DNA of 64,000 nt, from NCBI RefSeq assembly GCF_009734185.1, contig NZ_CP046393.1, forward strand, positions 860,501 through 924,500, in the 5' to 3' direction. Shown here in pieces: positions 1 to 8,126 of this stretch. The position numbers were made by a program, and so were the translations under genes. Position 1 is the first letter of the stretch. Each line of letters begins with the position of its first letter. The stretch comes from Commensalibacter melissae (GTDB taxonomy: Bacteria; Pseudomonadota; Alphaproteobacteria; Acetobacterales; Acetobacteraceae). Below the pieces are notes generated by a model, which saw nothing but the letters and a program-made list of their open reading frames with translations, was not told the origin of the DNA and made no database searches.

Positions 1-82
1 AATATTATTTGCTCAATTTAGATTAATGGATTTTTGGTGATAAAAACTTATATTGTAAAATGTAAATTTACTTTAGAATATA

Positions 83-120
83 TCTTATAAAAGAAATATT
101 ATTTAATTTCTTTTATAAGA
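83..120 (-). terminator. Perfect AT-rich hairpin downstream of rpsU
   Basis: Two 15-base arms (83-97 and 106-120) are perfectly complementary around an 8-base loop, 17 bases past the rpsU stop codon. Read on the minus strand the stem is followed by an A/T-rich stretch without a clean U-run. It therefore looks like a transcript end or a 3' stabilising hairpin rather than a textbook intrinsic terminator. The rest of 1-136 is AT-rich, and I see no gene in it. Confidence 0.5.
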
Positions 121-136
121 ATAAAACTTTTGTGGA

Positions 137-340
137 TTAAAAACCTTCACGTTCCAAACGTTTACGTTCCATTTTACGTGCACGTCTTACAGCTTCTGCA
201 GCCTCACGGGCACGTCGCTCAGAGGGTTTTTCATAATGGCGACGAAGTTTCATTTCACGGAAAATTCCCTCGCGTTGCATTTTCTTTTTTAAAGCTTTCA
301 AAGCTTGATCAACATTATTGTCTCTAACCAAAACCTGCAC
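137..340 (-). CDS. rpsU: 30S ribosomal protein S21
   Basis: This 67-residue basic protein matches the S21 family along its whole length. It opens with the family N-terminus [20 protein letters not shown] and has the [20 protein letters not shown] segment and an Arg/Lys-rich tail. S21 sits on the small-subunit platform near the anti-Shine-Dalgarno end of 16S rRNA and helps translation initiation. The start codon is GTG: no in-frame ATG lies upstream, and an AGGAG stands 11 bases before the GTG. The gene is monocistronic here and is followed by a hairpin at 83-120. Confidence 0.95.
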   Translation of the reverse strand: MQVLVRDNNVDQALKALKKKMQREGIFREMKLRRHYEKPSERRAREAAEAVRRARKMERKRLEREGF

Positions 341-399
341 TTGGCCATCATCTCCTGTTAAAGTTTAAAGTTAAGTAGAAAGGTATATAGTGTATATCA

Positions 400-1053
400 A
401 TGTTTATAATTGTTATAAGTTTACCGCAAACATACTCTATTTTATTTAAAAAGAAAATAGATTATTATTGTCTCACGGTTTTCAACTTATATAAAGTTTT
501 TTATTTGTCTCATTCTATAAATTTTGATTTACCTTTATACAAAGCTGGTGAAGAGTTATTATTTCTGCATGAAGATAAAATTCGATTTATGCAAGATATA
601 TTTTTTTTTATCCATCATGAAGCCATGTCTATTGTTGAACCAATATTAGATGAATATAGAATTGGGTTGGCTCATTTTCGATTGATGCAATTTATCTGTC
701 ATTATCCTGGGATTTCGGTAGGTGAGCTATGTTCAATGCTTGGAATTACAAAACAAAGTTTGAATCGCGTATTAAGAGAAACGCTTGAACAAGATTTTGT
801 CTATTTTCAGCAAACTCCCACAGATCGCAGGAAAAAAGTGTTATTCTTGACAAAAAAAGGAAAAAAACTAGAGGAGGAACTTTTTAGTCTTCAACGCAAA
901 CAATTTGTTCGCGCTTTTAGAGAGGTTTCCAATAATACATATATAGAAGGATTCCAGCGTATATTATATGGTATGATCAGTAAAAAATCCAAAAAAATGC
1001 TAGAAAATCTTACCATTCGTAAAATCAAAGATAAAAATAATGTCGGAAAATAA
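400..1053 (+). CDS. MarR-family transcriptional regulator
   Basis: The protein contains a winged helix-turn-helix: the recognition region around residues 95-135 includes ISVGELCSMLGITKQSLNRV, followed by the wing TPTDRRKKVLFLTKKG. MarR proteins are dimeric DNA-binding regulators, often ligand responsive. Its 3' end overlaps the response-regulator gene by 14 bases, so the MarR, response-regulator and kinase genes are very likely co-transcribed. The first ~40 residues look non-conserved, and the family-like part begins near residue 43 (DLPLYKAGEELL). A TTG at 505 is therefore a possible true start; the next in-frame ATG, at 589, would cut into the conserved part. The ligand and target genes cannot be told from the sequence. 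Confidence 0.85.
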   Translation: MFIIVISLPQTYSILFKKKIDYYCLTVFNLYKVFYLSHSINFDLPLYKAGEELLFLHEDKIRFMQDIFFFIHHEAMSIVEPILDEYRIGLAHFRLMQFICHYPGISVGELCSMLGITKQSLNRVLRETLEQDFVYFQQTPTDRRKKVLFLTKKGKKLEEELFSLQRKQFVRAFREVSNNTYIEGFQRILYGMISKKSKKMLENLTIRKIKDKNNVGK

Positions 1054-1762
1054 CAAATCACCAAACGAAAAAGATATTTTACATATTTTAGTTATCGATG
1101 ATGATCCGCGTTTACGCCGGTTGTTACAGCGTTATTTAAGTGAAAATGGTTTCCGGATCAGTGGAGCGGAATCGGCATATGAGGCACGTCAAATGTTAAA
1201 GTTTTTGCAACCTGATGCATTGGTACTGGATGTTACTATGCCAGGTGAGGATGGTTTGCAATTGACACATTCCCTTCGCGAGGAAGGCAAGGATATGCCG
1301 ATCATCCTTTTGACAGCCAGGGGAGAACCGGAAGATCGCATAGCTGGATTAGAAGCTGGTGCAGATGATTATTTGGGAAAACCTTTCGAACCCAAAGAGT
1401 TGTTGCTTCGGCTGAAAATTCAGTTTCGCCGATTGACGCAACCCATTGCAGCGGAAAATATACGTTTAATTCGTCTTGGAAATATGGAGTTTGACCCTGT
1501 TCGAAATTTGTTATGCGATAAAAATGGTATTATTCATTTAACAGGGGGGGAGATAGCTTTGTTAAGGGTATTGGCGGCGCAACCTAATGAAATTTTATCT
1601 CGTGAGGAAATCGTTCAAAAAATTGGAATGGAGGAAATTGGTGAGCGTGCTGTTGATGTTCAAGTAACAAGGTTACGAAGACGTATTGAGACGGACCCTC
1701 GACAACCGCAATTTTTACATACCGTAAGGGGTAAAGGGTATGTTTTAAAACCTGGATATTGA
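1040..1762 (+). CDS. OmpR/PhoB-type two-component response regulator
   Basis: The 240-residue protein has an N-terminal receiver domain (about 14-128) with the acidic cluster D20-D22, the phospho-acceptor D64 in LVLDVTMPG, T92 and K114. A C-terminal OmpR-type winged-helix domain follows (about 142-238) and ends with VDVQVTRLRRRIETDP and TVRGKGYVL. It is a transcription factor activated by phosphotransfer, almost certainly from the kinase encoded directly downstream. Its start lies inside the end of the MarR gene and its stop overlaps the kinase start, which indicates translational coupling. The regulated genes are unknown. Confidence 0.93.
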   Translation: MSENNKSPNEKDILHILVIDDDPRLRRLLQRYLSENGFRISGAESAYEARQMLKFLQPDALVLDVTMPGEDGLQLTHSLREEGKDMPIILLTARGEPEDRIAGLEAGADDYLGKPFEPKELLLRLKIQFRRLTQPIAAENIRLIRLGNMEFDPVRNLLCDKNGIIHLTGGEIALLRVLAAQPNEILSREEIVQKIGMEEIGERAVDVQVTRLRRRIETDPRQPQFLHTVRGKGYVLKPGY

Positions 1763-3192
1763 AAAATTCATTAATAACAGAAAATATAATTGTGAAAAAT
1801 TCATATACGAATTTAAAAATTCCAAATTATTTTATAAATCGTAAATTTATCGTTGATCGCACTGTACGACGAATTCTGCCGCGTTCCTTATTTAGTCGTT
1901 CACTTTTGATGATTTTAATTCCATTGATTGTTACGCAAACAATTTCACTGGAATTGTTTTATGGTAATTATCTTAGTACTGTTTCTCGTCGTTTGACAGA
2001 TACTGTTGGCAGTGAGGTTGAGTTCATCGTAAATCAGTTTAATCAAACTAATTCGAGAGTAAAATATAATCAGATTATTGAGGATGCACAAAAATATTTT
2101 CAATACTCGATTACCTGGCGCAAAGGTCAAATATTTCTTGGGAACTCAAGGAAAAAATCGAATATTATCGGGCCTGTTGATGAGCTTCTCAATCAAACCC
2201 TGTCGGATCGACTTGATGAACGGTTTGTTGTTGACTGGTTCAGTGTAAAAGATCAGGTCAAGATATCCATAGAATTAAAAAAAAGTGTAGTGGACATCCT
2301 AATACCTAAAAAAAAATTAACGGCTGGTAGTGTTTGGCTTTTTATTTTCTGGATTGTGGGAAGTGCGTTGGTTTTGTTTATAATGACTTCTGTTTTTGCG
2401 TGGATACAGTTCAGGGCCATTCGAAGATTATCCAGATCTGTTGAAAAATTTGGTAAAGGGATTGATCCAGGTAATTTACATCCTGATGGTTCAAGAGAAT
2501 TAAGAAATGCAGCAATTGCCTTTAATGTCATGCGTGAAAGAATTTTAAGATATGTTAAACAACGTACTGTTATATTGGCAAGCGTTTCCCATGATTTGAG
2601 AACGCCTTTGACCCGATTAAGGCTTAGTTTAGCCATGCTCCCTCAAAAAGGAATGTTTAATGCTGAGGAACAGGTTCAGGATATTTTGGAAATGATTACC
2701 GACATTGAGGAAATGGAACAAATGATTTCTGCTTATCTTTCCTTTGCAAGGGGTGAAGGAACGGAAGAACCGGTTTCAACAGATGTTTCTCAGTTAATTA
2801 AAGATTGTGTTGCAGCAGCATCTCGGGCTGATACACGATTTTTGTCAGTTGAAATTGATCATGACCTGCCAGATTTGATTATTAGACCTCATAGTATACG
2901 TCGAGTTTTTTCCAATATTTTAGATAATGCTAAAAGATATGGGGGTGATGTAAAACTAAGGGTTCATATGAAAGGAAAAGGAATACAATTCATCATCGAT
3001 GATGACGGTCCAGGAATAGAAATCGAAAGAAGAGAAAGTGTATTCACGCCATTTGAGACAGGTAATAGACAAAAAGGAACCGGATTGGGACTGTCTATTG
3101 CGAAAAATATAATTCAGGGACATGGTGGTGATATAAAATTAGAAACCAGCCCATTGGGAGGGCTGAGAGTAATGATATTTATACCCAGATAG
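1759..3192 (+). CDS. Sensor histidine kinase (EnvZ-like architecture)
   Basis: The 477-residue inner-membrane kinase has transmembrane segments near residues 48-66 and 191-214 flanking a periplasmic sensor region of about 125 residues. A HAMP linker follows, then the phospho-acceptor H278 in SVSHDLRTPLTRLR. The ATPase domain has the N box (NILDNAKRYG), G1 (DDDGPGIE) and G2 (GTGLGLSIAKNI). The layout resembles EnvZ, and it is the evident partner of the upstream response regulator. The start used is a TTG overlapping the regulator's stop. A GTG at 1792 is an alternative; it sits in a short repeat of the same bases (gaaaaattcat after each start), so the true start is unsettled. The stimulus is unknown. 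Confidence 0.93.
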   Translation: MKNSLITENIIVKNSYTNLKIPNYFINRKFIVDRTVRRILPRSLFSRSLLMILIPLIVTQTISLELFYGNYLSTVSRRLTDTVGSEVEFIVNQFNQTNSRVKYNQIIEDAQKYFQYSITWRKGQIFLGNSRKKSNIIGPVDELLNQTLSDRLDERFVVDWFSVKDQVKISIELKKSVVDILIPKKKLTAGSVWLFIFWIVGSALVLFIMTSVFAWIQFRAIRRLSRSVEKFGKGIDPGNLHPDGSRELRNAAIAFNVMRERILRYVKQRTVILASVSHDLRTPLTRLRLSLAMLPQKGMFNAEEQVQDILEMITDIEEMEQMISAYLSFARGEGTEEPVSTDVSQLIKDCVAAASRADTRFLSVEIDHDLPDLIIRPHSIRRVFSNILDNAKRYGGDVKLRVHMKGKGIQFIIDDDGPGIEIERRESVFTPFETGNRQKGTGLGLSIAKNIIQGHGGDIKLETSPLGGLRVMIFIPR

Positions 3193-3194
3193 TT

Positions 3195-3821
3195 TTATGG
3201 CAATGTATTTCCTGAGCTGCCAGGTCCACCCGTTGTAAGTGGATTGCTTGAGAAAGGACCACCATTACTGTTCGGTCCAAAGGTACTTCCAAGTCCCATT
3301 GCACTTAGTGGAGAGTATTTGCCAATATTTCCTAATAATTGCTGGAAAAAATTAGTTTTTGTTCCAGGAGTTGGAGTTACCTCTGATACCATGCTGACAT
3401 TTTTAGCGTCTCTTTTACCCAATTCTTGAATTTTTGTTAATGTCCCACTTTCATTAAAATATAAGGAGAGCACTTTTTGTTTTTTTATTCCTGGATAGGA
3501 AAGCGGGACAAGATGAGTCATCATCGATATGTAAATCCAGTTATTATTATTAAATGTCGCGTAGGTTGTAGGAGATCCCAAAATGTCGATAACATCTGAT
3601 TTACTGGTACTGCCAACTTTTAATGCAGAAAGGTCATTTTTTTCAATTATTGTTCCTCTTGGCATTGGAGGGGGGGAGAGAACTGAGCAGGCGGAAAATA
3701 ATAGGCTGCAAGAGATTAAGGAACCTAAAATAATATTCTTGCTTGTTTTTTGCTTAAATTGAGGACAGGATTTATTTTTAAGAAGGGATACAAGAGGTTT
3801 TTTGTTGAAGCTGGAAGGCAT
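3195..3821 (-). CDS. BamE/SmpA/OmlA-family outer-membrane lipoprotein
   Basis: The protein has a lipoprotein signal: a hydrophobic segment around residues 30-44 ends in the lipobox LFSAC. It then carries a BamE-type domain (LKVGSTSKSDVIDILGSPTTYATFNNNNW and on to LYFNESGTLTKIQEL). BamE is an accessory lipoprotein of the Bam complex, which inserts beta-barrel proteins into the outer membrane. Two features are unusual for the family: a long N-terminal stretch of about 28 residues before the hydrophobic core, and a C-terminal tail of about 60 residues rich in Gly, Ser, Pro and Asn. The gene is divergent from the DUF177 gene and ends two bases from the kinase gene stop, tail to tail. Confidence 0.82.
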   Translation of the reverse strand: MPSSFNKKPLVSLLKNKSCPQFKQKTSKNIILGSLISCSLLFSACSVLSPPPMPRGTIIEKNDLSALKVGSTSKSDVIDILGSPTTYATFNNNNWIYISMMTHLVPLSYPGIKKQKVLSLYFNESGTLTKIQELGKRDAKNVSMVSEVTPTPGTKTNFFQQLLGNIGKYSPLSAMGLGSTFGPNSNGGPFSSNPLTTGGPGSSGNTLP

Positions 3822-3926
3822 AATGAATACATGATCCTCAAGTTAAACGAAAAATTAATCTTATAATTAAAGAGGTATTGTAGTTTAAATTAAACTGCAA
3901 CAAAAAAAAACATTAGAAAGAAAAAA

Positions 3927-4457
3927 ATGAATAGCTGTTGCGAGTTTTCAAAAAAAATATTTATCAATCAAATACAAAAAAAAGAATTCAGGATTACCAT
4001 TGAAGCGGATAAATCAGAAAGAAAGGCTTTGGCTGAGCGGTTTTCAATTCCTGAAATTCTTTCTTTGTCATGTTTTTATAAATTGGCTTATTTTCATGGT
4101 GGTCATATAAGGGCGCAGGGAATACTAAAAAGCAGCATAATACAAAATTGTGTTGTTTCCCTAGAGGATTTTCCGGTTGATATCGAAGATGGATTTGAGT
4201 TGATTTTTATACCTTTGTCTCAAGTTTCAAGTGAACTGGAGGAGCTGGATGATCCAGATATCATTCCTTATGATAATGACTATATTGACATTGGAGAGGT
4301 GACTGCACAGCAACTGGCATTATTACTGGATCCTTATCCTCATAAGCCTAATGTTGAAAAAAAACTGATAATTAAAGAGAAAGATTTGGAAATACAAGGG
4401 ATAAAACGTAAAAAGGACAGTCCATTTAAAATTTTGGAAAAATTGAAAAAAGGTTAA
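3927..4457 (+). CDS. DUF177 (YceD) family protein
   Basis: The 176-residue soluble, acidic protein matches the DUF177/YceD family. Its core holds the pattern HGGHIRAQGILKSSIIQNCVVSLEDFP, followed by acidic segments (DDPDIIPYDNDYIDIGEVTAQQLALLLDPYP). The family lies next to rpmF in many bacteria and has been linked to 23S rRNA accumulation; the biochemical role is not settled. Two conserved family cysteines, common in homologues for possible metal binding, are not obvious here. The order DUF177-rpmF-plsX-fabH supports the assignment. Confidence 0.8.
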   Translation: MNSCCEFSKKIFINQIQKKEFRITIEADKSERKALAERFSIPEILSLSCFYKLAYFHGGHIRAQGILKSSIIQNCVVSLEDFPVDIEDGFELIFIPLSQVSSELEELDDPDIIPYDNDYIDIGEVTAQQLALLLDPYPHKPNVEKKLIIKEKDLEIQGIKRKKDSPFKILEKLKKG

Positions 4458-4549
4458 AAAATTGTTTTTTCATAATATATTTGTATATTAATATTCTTGT
4501 TATTTTAATCAATTAAAGTATATTGTTTTTCAAAAGTGTTAGGTAAATC

Positions 4550-4578
4550 TTGACATGCTTTTTCAAGCTTGCTTAAAA
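4550..4578 (+). promoter_or_regulatory. Possible sigma-70 promoter for rpmF
   Basis: A perfect -35 hexamer TTGACA (4550-4555) is separated by 17 bases from TTAAAA (4573-4578), a weak -10. It lies about 108 bases upstream of the rpmF start, inside a 228-base gap that otherwise holds no gene. A short inverted repeat (GCTTTT and AAAAGC arms) overlaps the spacer and -10. The assignment rests on hexamer match alone. Confidence 0.4.
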
Positions 4579-4685
4579 GCTGATATTCTGTTAGACAGGT
4601 TGCTTCAATTTGAATGTTGAATCATGTCGAATGAAATTGGTTATATTGGTTAAATTATTAAATAAATTAGGATAGGAGGGATCCC

Positions 4686-4889
4686 ATGGCTGTTCCAAAG
4701 AAGAAAACGTCACCATCACGTCGTGGAATGCGTCGTAGTCATCATGCTTTACGCACTGAGGCTTATGGTGAATGTGCAAATTGTGGTGAACTGAAACGTC
4801 CACATCATGTGTGTAGCCACTGTGGCTATTATGATGGTCGTGAAGTCGTCGCTGCCGGAGATGCTTTGAAGACCGCAGTATATCAATAA
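4686..4889 (+). CDS. rpmF: 50S ribosomal protein L32
   Basis: The 67-residue protein starts with the invariant L32 N-terminus [20 protein letters not shown] and keeps two zinc-type Cys pairs (CANCGE and CSHCGYY), so it is the zinc-binding form. L32 is a component of the large ribosomal subunit. A good ribosome-binding site (GGAGGGAT region) precedes the ATG. The position between the DUF177 gene and plsX is the common rpmF arrangement, tying ribosome synthesis to lipid synthesis. Confidence 0.97.
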   Translation: MAVPKKKTSPSRRGMRRSHHALRTEAYGECANCGELKRPHHVCSHCGYYDGREVVAAGDALKTAVYQ

Positions 4890-4969
4890 GACTGGAAAGC
4901 GTATTATAAATACCAATAACAACATTTTGGTGTTAAGTTTAATGGTTTTTATAAATTGTAACTGTATTT

Positions 4970-6010
4970 ATGACTGCAGAATCAGATATTCAAACGAAGC
5001 CTCAATATGATCTTGCGATTGATGCAATGGGGGGAGATCATGCCCCTGAAATTGTTATTAAGGGTCTTGAGATTACAGCCGTTAGACATCCAGAAGCAAA
5101 AATACTGTTAATCGGAGATAAAGAAAAATTGTCTCCGTTAATAAAAACATATTCCAAGGCAGCCAAAATATGCGATGTTCAGCATACAGACGTGGCTGTT
5201 CCAATGGAAATGAAACCTACTTCCGCTTTGAAACTACGAAATTCATCGATGCGTCTTGCCATGCAAAGTGTTGCATCGCAACAAGCCAAAGGGGTTGTTT
5301 CTGCCGGAAACAGTGGTGCAATGTTAGCACTGGCACAGGTTATCGTTAAAACGATGCCTGGTATTGCACGCCCGGCAATGGCTGCGATTACTCCAACAGC
5401 TAAAGGTGATATTGTAATGTTAGATCTGGGGGCGAATGTTTCCTGTGACAGTCGAAACCTGGTTGATTTTGCCATAATGGGTAACGCTTTTGCAAAAGCT
5501 GTGCTTGGTTTACCTAAACCCACGATTGGACTTTTAAATGTTGGTTCAGAAGAATTGAAGGGTGATGATCGTCTTAGAAATGCAGCCGAAGTGTTGCGGA
5601 ATAGTCCTTTGTCCGGACAATTTTATGGGTTTGTAGAGGGACATGATATAACGGCAGGTACAACAGATGTTGTTGTTACAGATGGATTCACTGGAAATAT
5701 TGCCTTAAAAACAGGTGAGGGTGCCCTCAAACTCGTTTTTCACCTTTTAAAACAAGTTTACAGTTCTGGCTTGCGGGGAAGGTTGGGTTATCTGTTTGTT
5801 CGACCCGGATTGGAACGTATGCGCGAGTGGCTGGATCCCAAACGTTATAATGGGGCAATTTTCGTAGGTCTAAACGGGGTTGTTGTGAAATCTCATGGAG
5901 GTACGGATGAAGAAGGTTTTGCATATGCCGTGGATGTTGCGATGGATATGATTAGGCACGGATTTTATGAAGAAATCCTTACGGGTTTATCACAGGTAAA
6001 TCCACAGTAA
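4970..6010 (+). CDS. plsX: Phosphate acyltransferase PlsX
   Basis: PlsX converts acyl-ACP and phosphate to acyl-phosphate, the donor used by PlsY in the first acylation of glycerol-3-phosphate. The 346-residue protein shows family signatures: the N-terminal AIDAMGGDHAPEIVIKG, the segment GVVSAGNSGAMLA, GLLNVGSEELKGDD, and the C-terminal GLNGVVVKSHGGTDEEGF. Length is normal for the family. It is followed 35 bases later by fabH, and the plsX-fabH pair is a widely conserved lipid-initiation unit. Confidence 0.97.
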   Translation: MTAESDIQTKPQYDLAIDAMGGDHAPEIVIKGLEITAVRHPEAKILLIGDKEKLSPLIKTYSKAAKICDVQHTDVAVPMEMKPTSALKLRNSSMRLAMQSVASQQAKGVVSAGNSGAMLALAQVIVKTMPGIARPAMAAITPTAKGDIVMLDLGANVSCDSRNLVDFAIMGNAFAKAVLGLPKPTIGLLNVGSEELKGDDRLRNAAEVLRNSPLSGQFYGFVEGHDITAGTTDVVVTDGFTGNIALKTGEGALKLVFHLLKQVYSSGLRGRLGYLFVRPGLERMREWLDPKRYNGAIFVGLNGVVVKSHGGTDEEGFAYAVDVAMDMIRHGFYEEILTGLSQVNPQ

Positions 6011-6045
6011 TAGCGGTTATATTAAATTAAAGGGTTTCTATAGGA

Positions 6046-7011
6046 ATGATTTATCGTTCACAACTTGTTGGATTTGGTGGATATTTACCTAAGCGTATCT
6101 TAACAAATGATGATTTGACATTGATGGTAGATACTTCTGATGAGTGGATTCGTGAACGTACAGGTATTTGCGAACGTCATATTGTCTCGGAAGGTGAGAC
6201 GTGTGTTTCGATGGCTGTTGAGGCAGCAAGGCAGGCAATTGACTATGCAGGGATGAGTGCGCAGGATATTGATGCAATTGTTGTCGCGACTTGTACACCT
6301 GACAAAATATTTCCAAGCACTGCGGTTGAAATTCAAAAAGCGCTTGGAATAAAAAAGGCTTTTGGATTTGATGTTTCATCTGCCTGTGCTGGATTTGTAT
6401 TCGGATTATCAGTTGCAGACAATTTTATCCGTTGTGGACAGGCAAAAAATGTACTGCTGATAGGTAGTGAGGTTTATTCTCGTATTCTGGATTGGAAGGA
6501 TAGAAGGACCTGCGTTTTATTTGGTGATGGTGCGGGTGCTGTTGTTTTAAGTGCTGTTAACACGGAGACCGAGAGGGGAATTCTTGGATGTTATCTTCAT
6601 ACGGATGGTCAATATGCGGATTTATTATATGTGGAAGGCACACCAGCAAAATTTCAAGATCAATGCTTTTTACGTATGAAAGGACAGGAAGTTTTTCGTC
6701 ATGCAATAACAAAACTATCCGAGGTTATTGAAGAAGCGCTAAATGATCACAATCTAATATATCGTGATATTGATTGGTTGGTTCCACATCAAGCAAATTT
6801 ACGGATTATTTCACGTATGGGTGCAAAAATCAAATTACCCCCTGAAAGGGTGATTGTAACTGTTGATCGGCATGCCAATACGTCTGCGGCATCCATACCG
6901 TTGGCCTTGAATGAAGCAGTGAGAGATAATCGTATGAAAAAAGGTGATTTAATCGTAATTGAAGCAATAGGAGGCGGTTTAAGTTGGGGGTCTGCATTGG
7001 TAAGATTGTAA
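6046..7011 (+). CDS. fabH: 3-oxoacyl-ACP synthase III (KAS III)
   Basis: FabH condenses acetyl-CoA with malonyl-ACP and so starts each fatty acid chain. The 321-residue protein has the complete catalytic triad: C114 in SSACAGF, H248 in VPHQANLR and N278 in HANTSAASIP. Typical flanking motifs such as SDEWIRERTGI and LFGDGAGAVV are present. It lies directly after plsX, which uses the acyl-ACP end products, and before ihfA. Nothing is truncated. Confidence 0.97.
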   Translation: MIYRSQLVGFGGYLPKRILTNDDLTLMVDTSDEWIRERTGICERHIVSEGETCVSMAVEAARQAIDYAGMSAQDIDAIVVATCTPDKIFPSTAVEIQKALGIKKAFGFDVSSACAGFVFGLSVADNFIRCGQAKNVLLIGSEVYSRILDWKDRRTCVLFGDGAGAVVLSAVNTETERGILGCYLHTDGQYADLLYVEGTPAKFQDQCFLRMKGQEVFRHAITKLSEVIEEALNDHNLIYRDIDWLVPHQANLRIISRMGAKIKLPPERVIVTVDRHANTSAASIPLALNEAVRDNRMKKGDLIVIEAIGGGLSWGSALVRL

Positions 7012-7123
7012 ATATATTTTTAAAAAATTAATTTAAAAATAATACAGAATTTATTTGGTAACACTATTGAATGAATGGTGTTAGACTTGTCATTTCAGTA
7101 ACGGATTGTAATTATTTTAGACT

Positions 7124-7429
7124 ATGCAAACTTTAACTCGTGCAGGATTAATTGAAAAACTTTATAGTCATATTGGCTTGTCCCGTAGTGAATCAGCTCA
7201 ATTGCTAGAAACGGTTTTGGAAAAAATCGTTGCAACCCTGGAAAAGGGTGATTCGGTTAAAATCAGTGGATTTGGTACTTTTTCTGTCCGAAGAAAAGGA
7301 AACAGAATTGGACGTAATCCTAAAACAGGTGTCGAGGTTGAAATTGAACCCAGATATGTTTTGAGTTTTCGTTCCAGTCAGAAATTGAAAAAAAATGTTA
7401 ATGAGGGTATGATTAAAAAATCTTCTTGA
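7124..7429 (+). CDS. ihfA: Integration host factor alpha subunit
   Basis: The 101-residue DNA-bending protein belongs to the HU/IHF family. It has the alpha-helical dimerisation part (LIEKLYSHIGLSRSESAQLL) and the beta-arm region with GFGTFSVRRKGNRIGRNPKTG and the conserved Pro-bearing EPRYVLSFRSSQKL. The family member IhfA, rather than HU, is favoured by the position after fabH and before a MerR gene, a typical alphaproteobacterial order. A separate HU gene is present at 41071. IHF acts as a heterodimer; IhfB is not in this window. Confidence 0.92.
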   Translation: MQTLTRAGLIEKLYSHIGLSRSESAQLLETVLEKIVATLEKGDSVKISGFGTFSVRRKGNRIGRNPKTGVEVEIEPRYVLSFRSSQKLKKNVNEGMIKKSS

Positions 7430-7440
7430 AAGGATAAATA

Positions 7441-7995
7441 ATGACCCAAGGTAACTCTGTTCAGATTATTAGTCAACCGAATGAAAAAGTAAATCCTGAT
7501 TCAGACAATAATGGAGTTACCAAAAAGGAACCTGGAGCTTTTCGTACTATTAGTGAAGTGGCTGATGAAATTCATGTACCCCAACATGTTCTACGTTTTT
7601 GGGAAACGCGTTTCCCTCAGGTACAACCAATAAAACGAAGTGGTGGTCGTCGTTATTACCGTGTTGAAGATATAACGCTTCTAAAGTATATATCTGAACT
7701 TTTATATATCCAAGGATATACAATAAAAGGTGTTCAGCGTCTTTTACAAGAAGAATTATTGAATAATAAAGTTTCGGATAATAAACAATTAAATTTTAAA
7801 TCGGAATCTGATATATCGATAACAAATGAATCTCAATCCCCAAATGATGATCTGACAAATACAGATGAAAATAATCAGCAAGATTTACGTAAGGAATTGG
7901 AAAAATTGAAAAATGAAAAATCAATGCTGATTGATTCATTAAAAAATGTTTTGGTTGAATTGCAAGAATTAAGAAAAATAATAGCTGAGGCTTAA
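7441..7995 (+). CDS. MerR-family transcriptional regulator
   Basis: The 184-residue protein has an N-terminal MerR helix-turn-helix and wing (about 33-100): [39 protein letters not shown] and [24 protein letters not shown] polar, Asn/Asp-rich linker follows, then a C-terminal coiled coil (about 143-184). There are no effector-binding cysteines like those of metal-sensing MerR proteins. It starts 11 bases after ihfA, so the two are co-transcribed. The target is unknown. Confidence 0.88.
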   Translation: MTQGNSVQIISQPNEKVNPDSDNNGVTKKEPGAFRTISEVADEIHVPQHVLRFWETRFPQVQPIKRSGGRRYYRVEDITLLKYISELLYIQGYTIKGVQRLLQEELLNNKVSDNKQLNFKSESDISITNESQSPNDDLTNTDENNQQDLRKELEKLKNEKSMLIDSLKNVLVELQELRKIIAEA

Positions 7996-8046
7996 TTTTA
8001 TATTGATCCAAATAAAATTGACTGCTATATGGCTGTATAGATTTGA

Positions 8047-8120
8047 CGGGCAGTAGCGCAGTCTGGTAGCGCATCAGTCTGGGGGACTGGGGGTCGTGGG
8101 TTCGAATCCCGCCTGCCCGA
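8047..8120 (+). tRNA. tRNA-Pro (anticodon GGG)
   Basis: All cloverleaf arms can be folded: acceptor CGGGCAG/CTGCCCG, D arm GCGC/GCGC, anticodon stem TCAGT/ACTGG with loop CTGGGGG, and T arm GTGGG-TTCGAAT-CCCGC. The anticodon GGG is at 8081-8083 and reads CCC/CCU. The discriminator is A, and the CCA end is not encoded. Confidence 0.95.
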
Positions 8121-8126
8121 TATTCG

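Noticed and set aside
1761-1803. Short direct repeat (gaaaaattcat) at the kinase gene start as a mobile-element footprint
   Set aside because: The repeat is only 11 bases in AT-rich DNA, with no element between the copies. It matters only for choosing between two start codons.
2253-2636. 127-residue open frame antisense to the histidine kinase gene
   Set aside because: It lies wholly within the conserved HAMP/HisKA coding region and has no recognisable domain, so it is a shadow frame.
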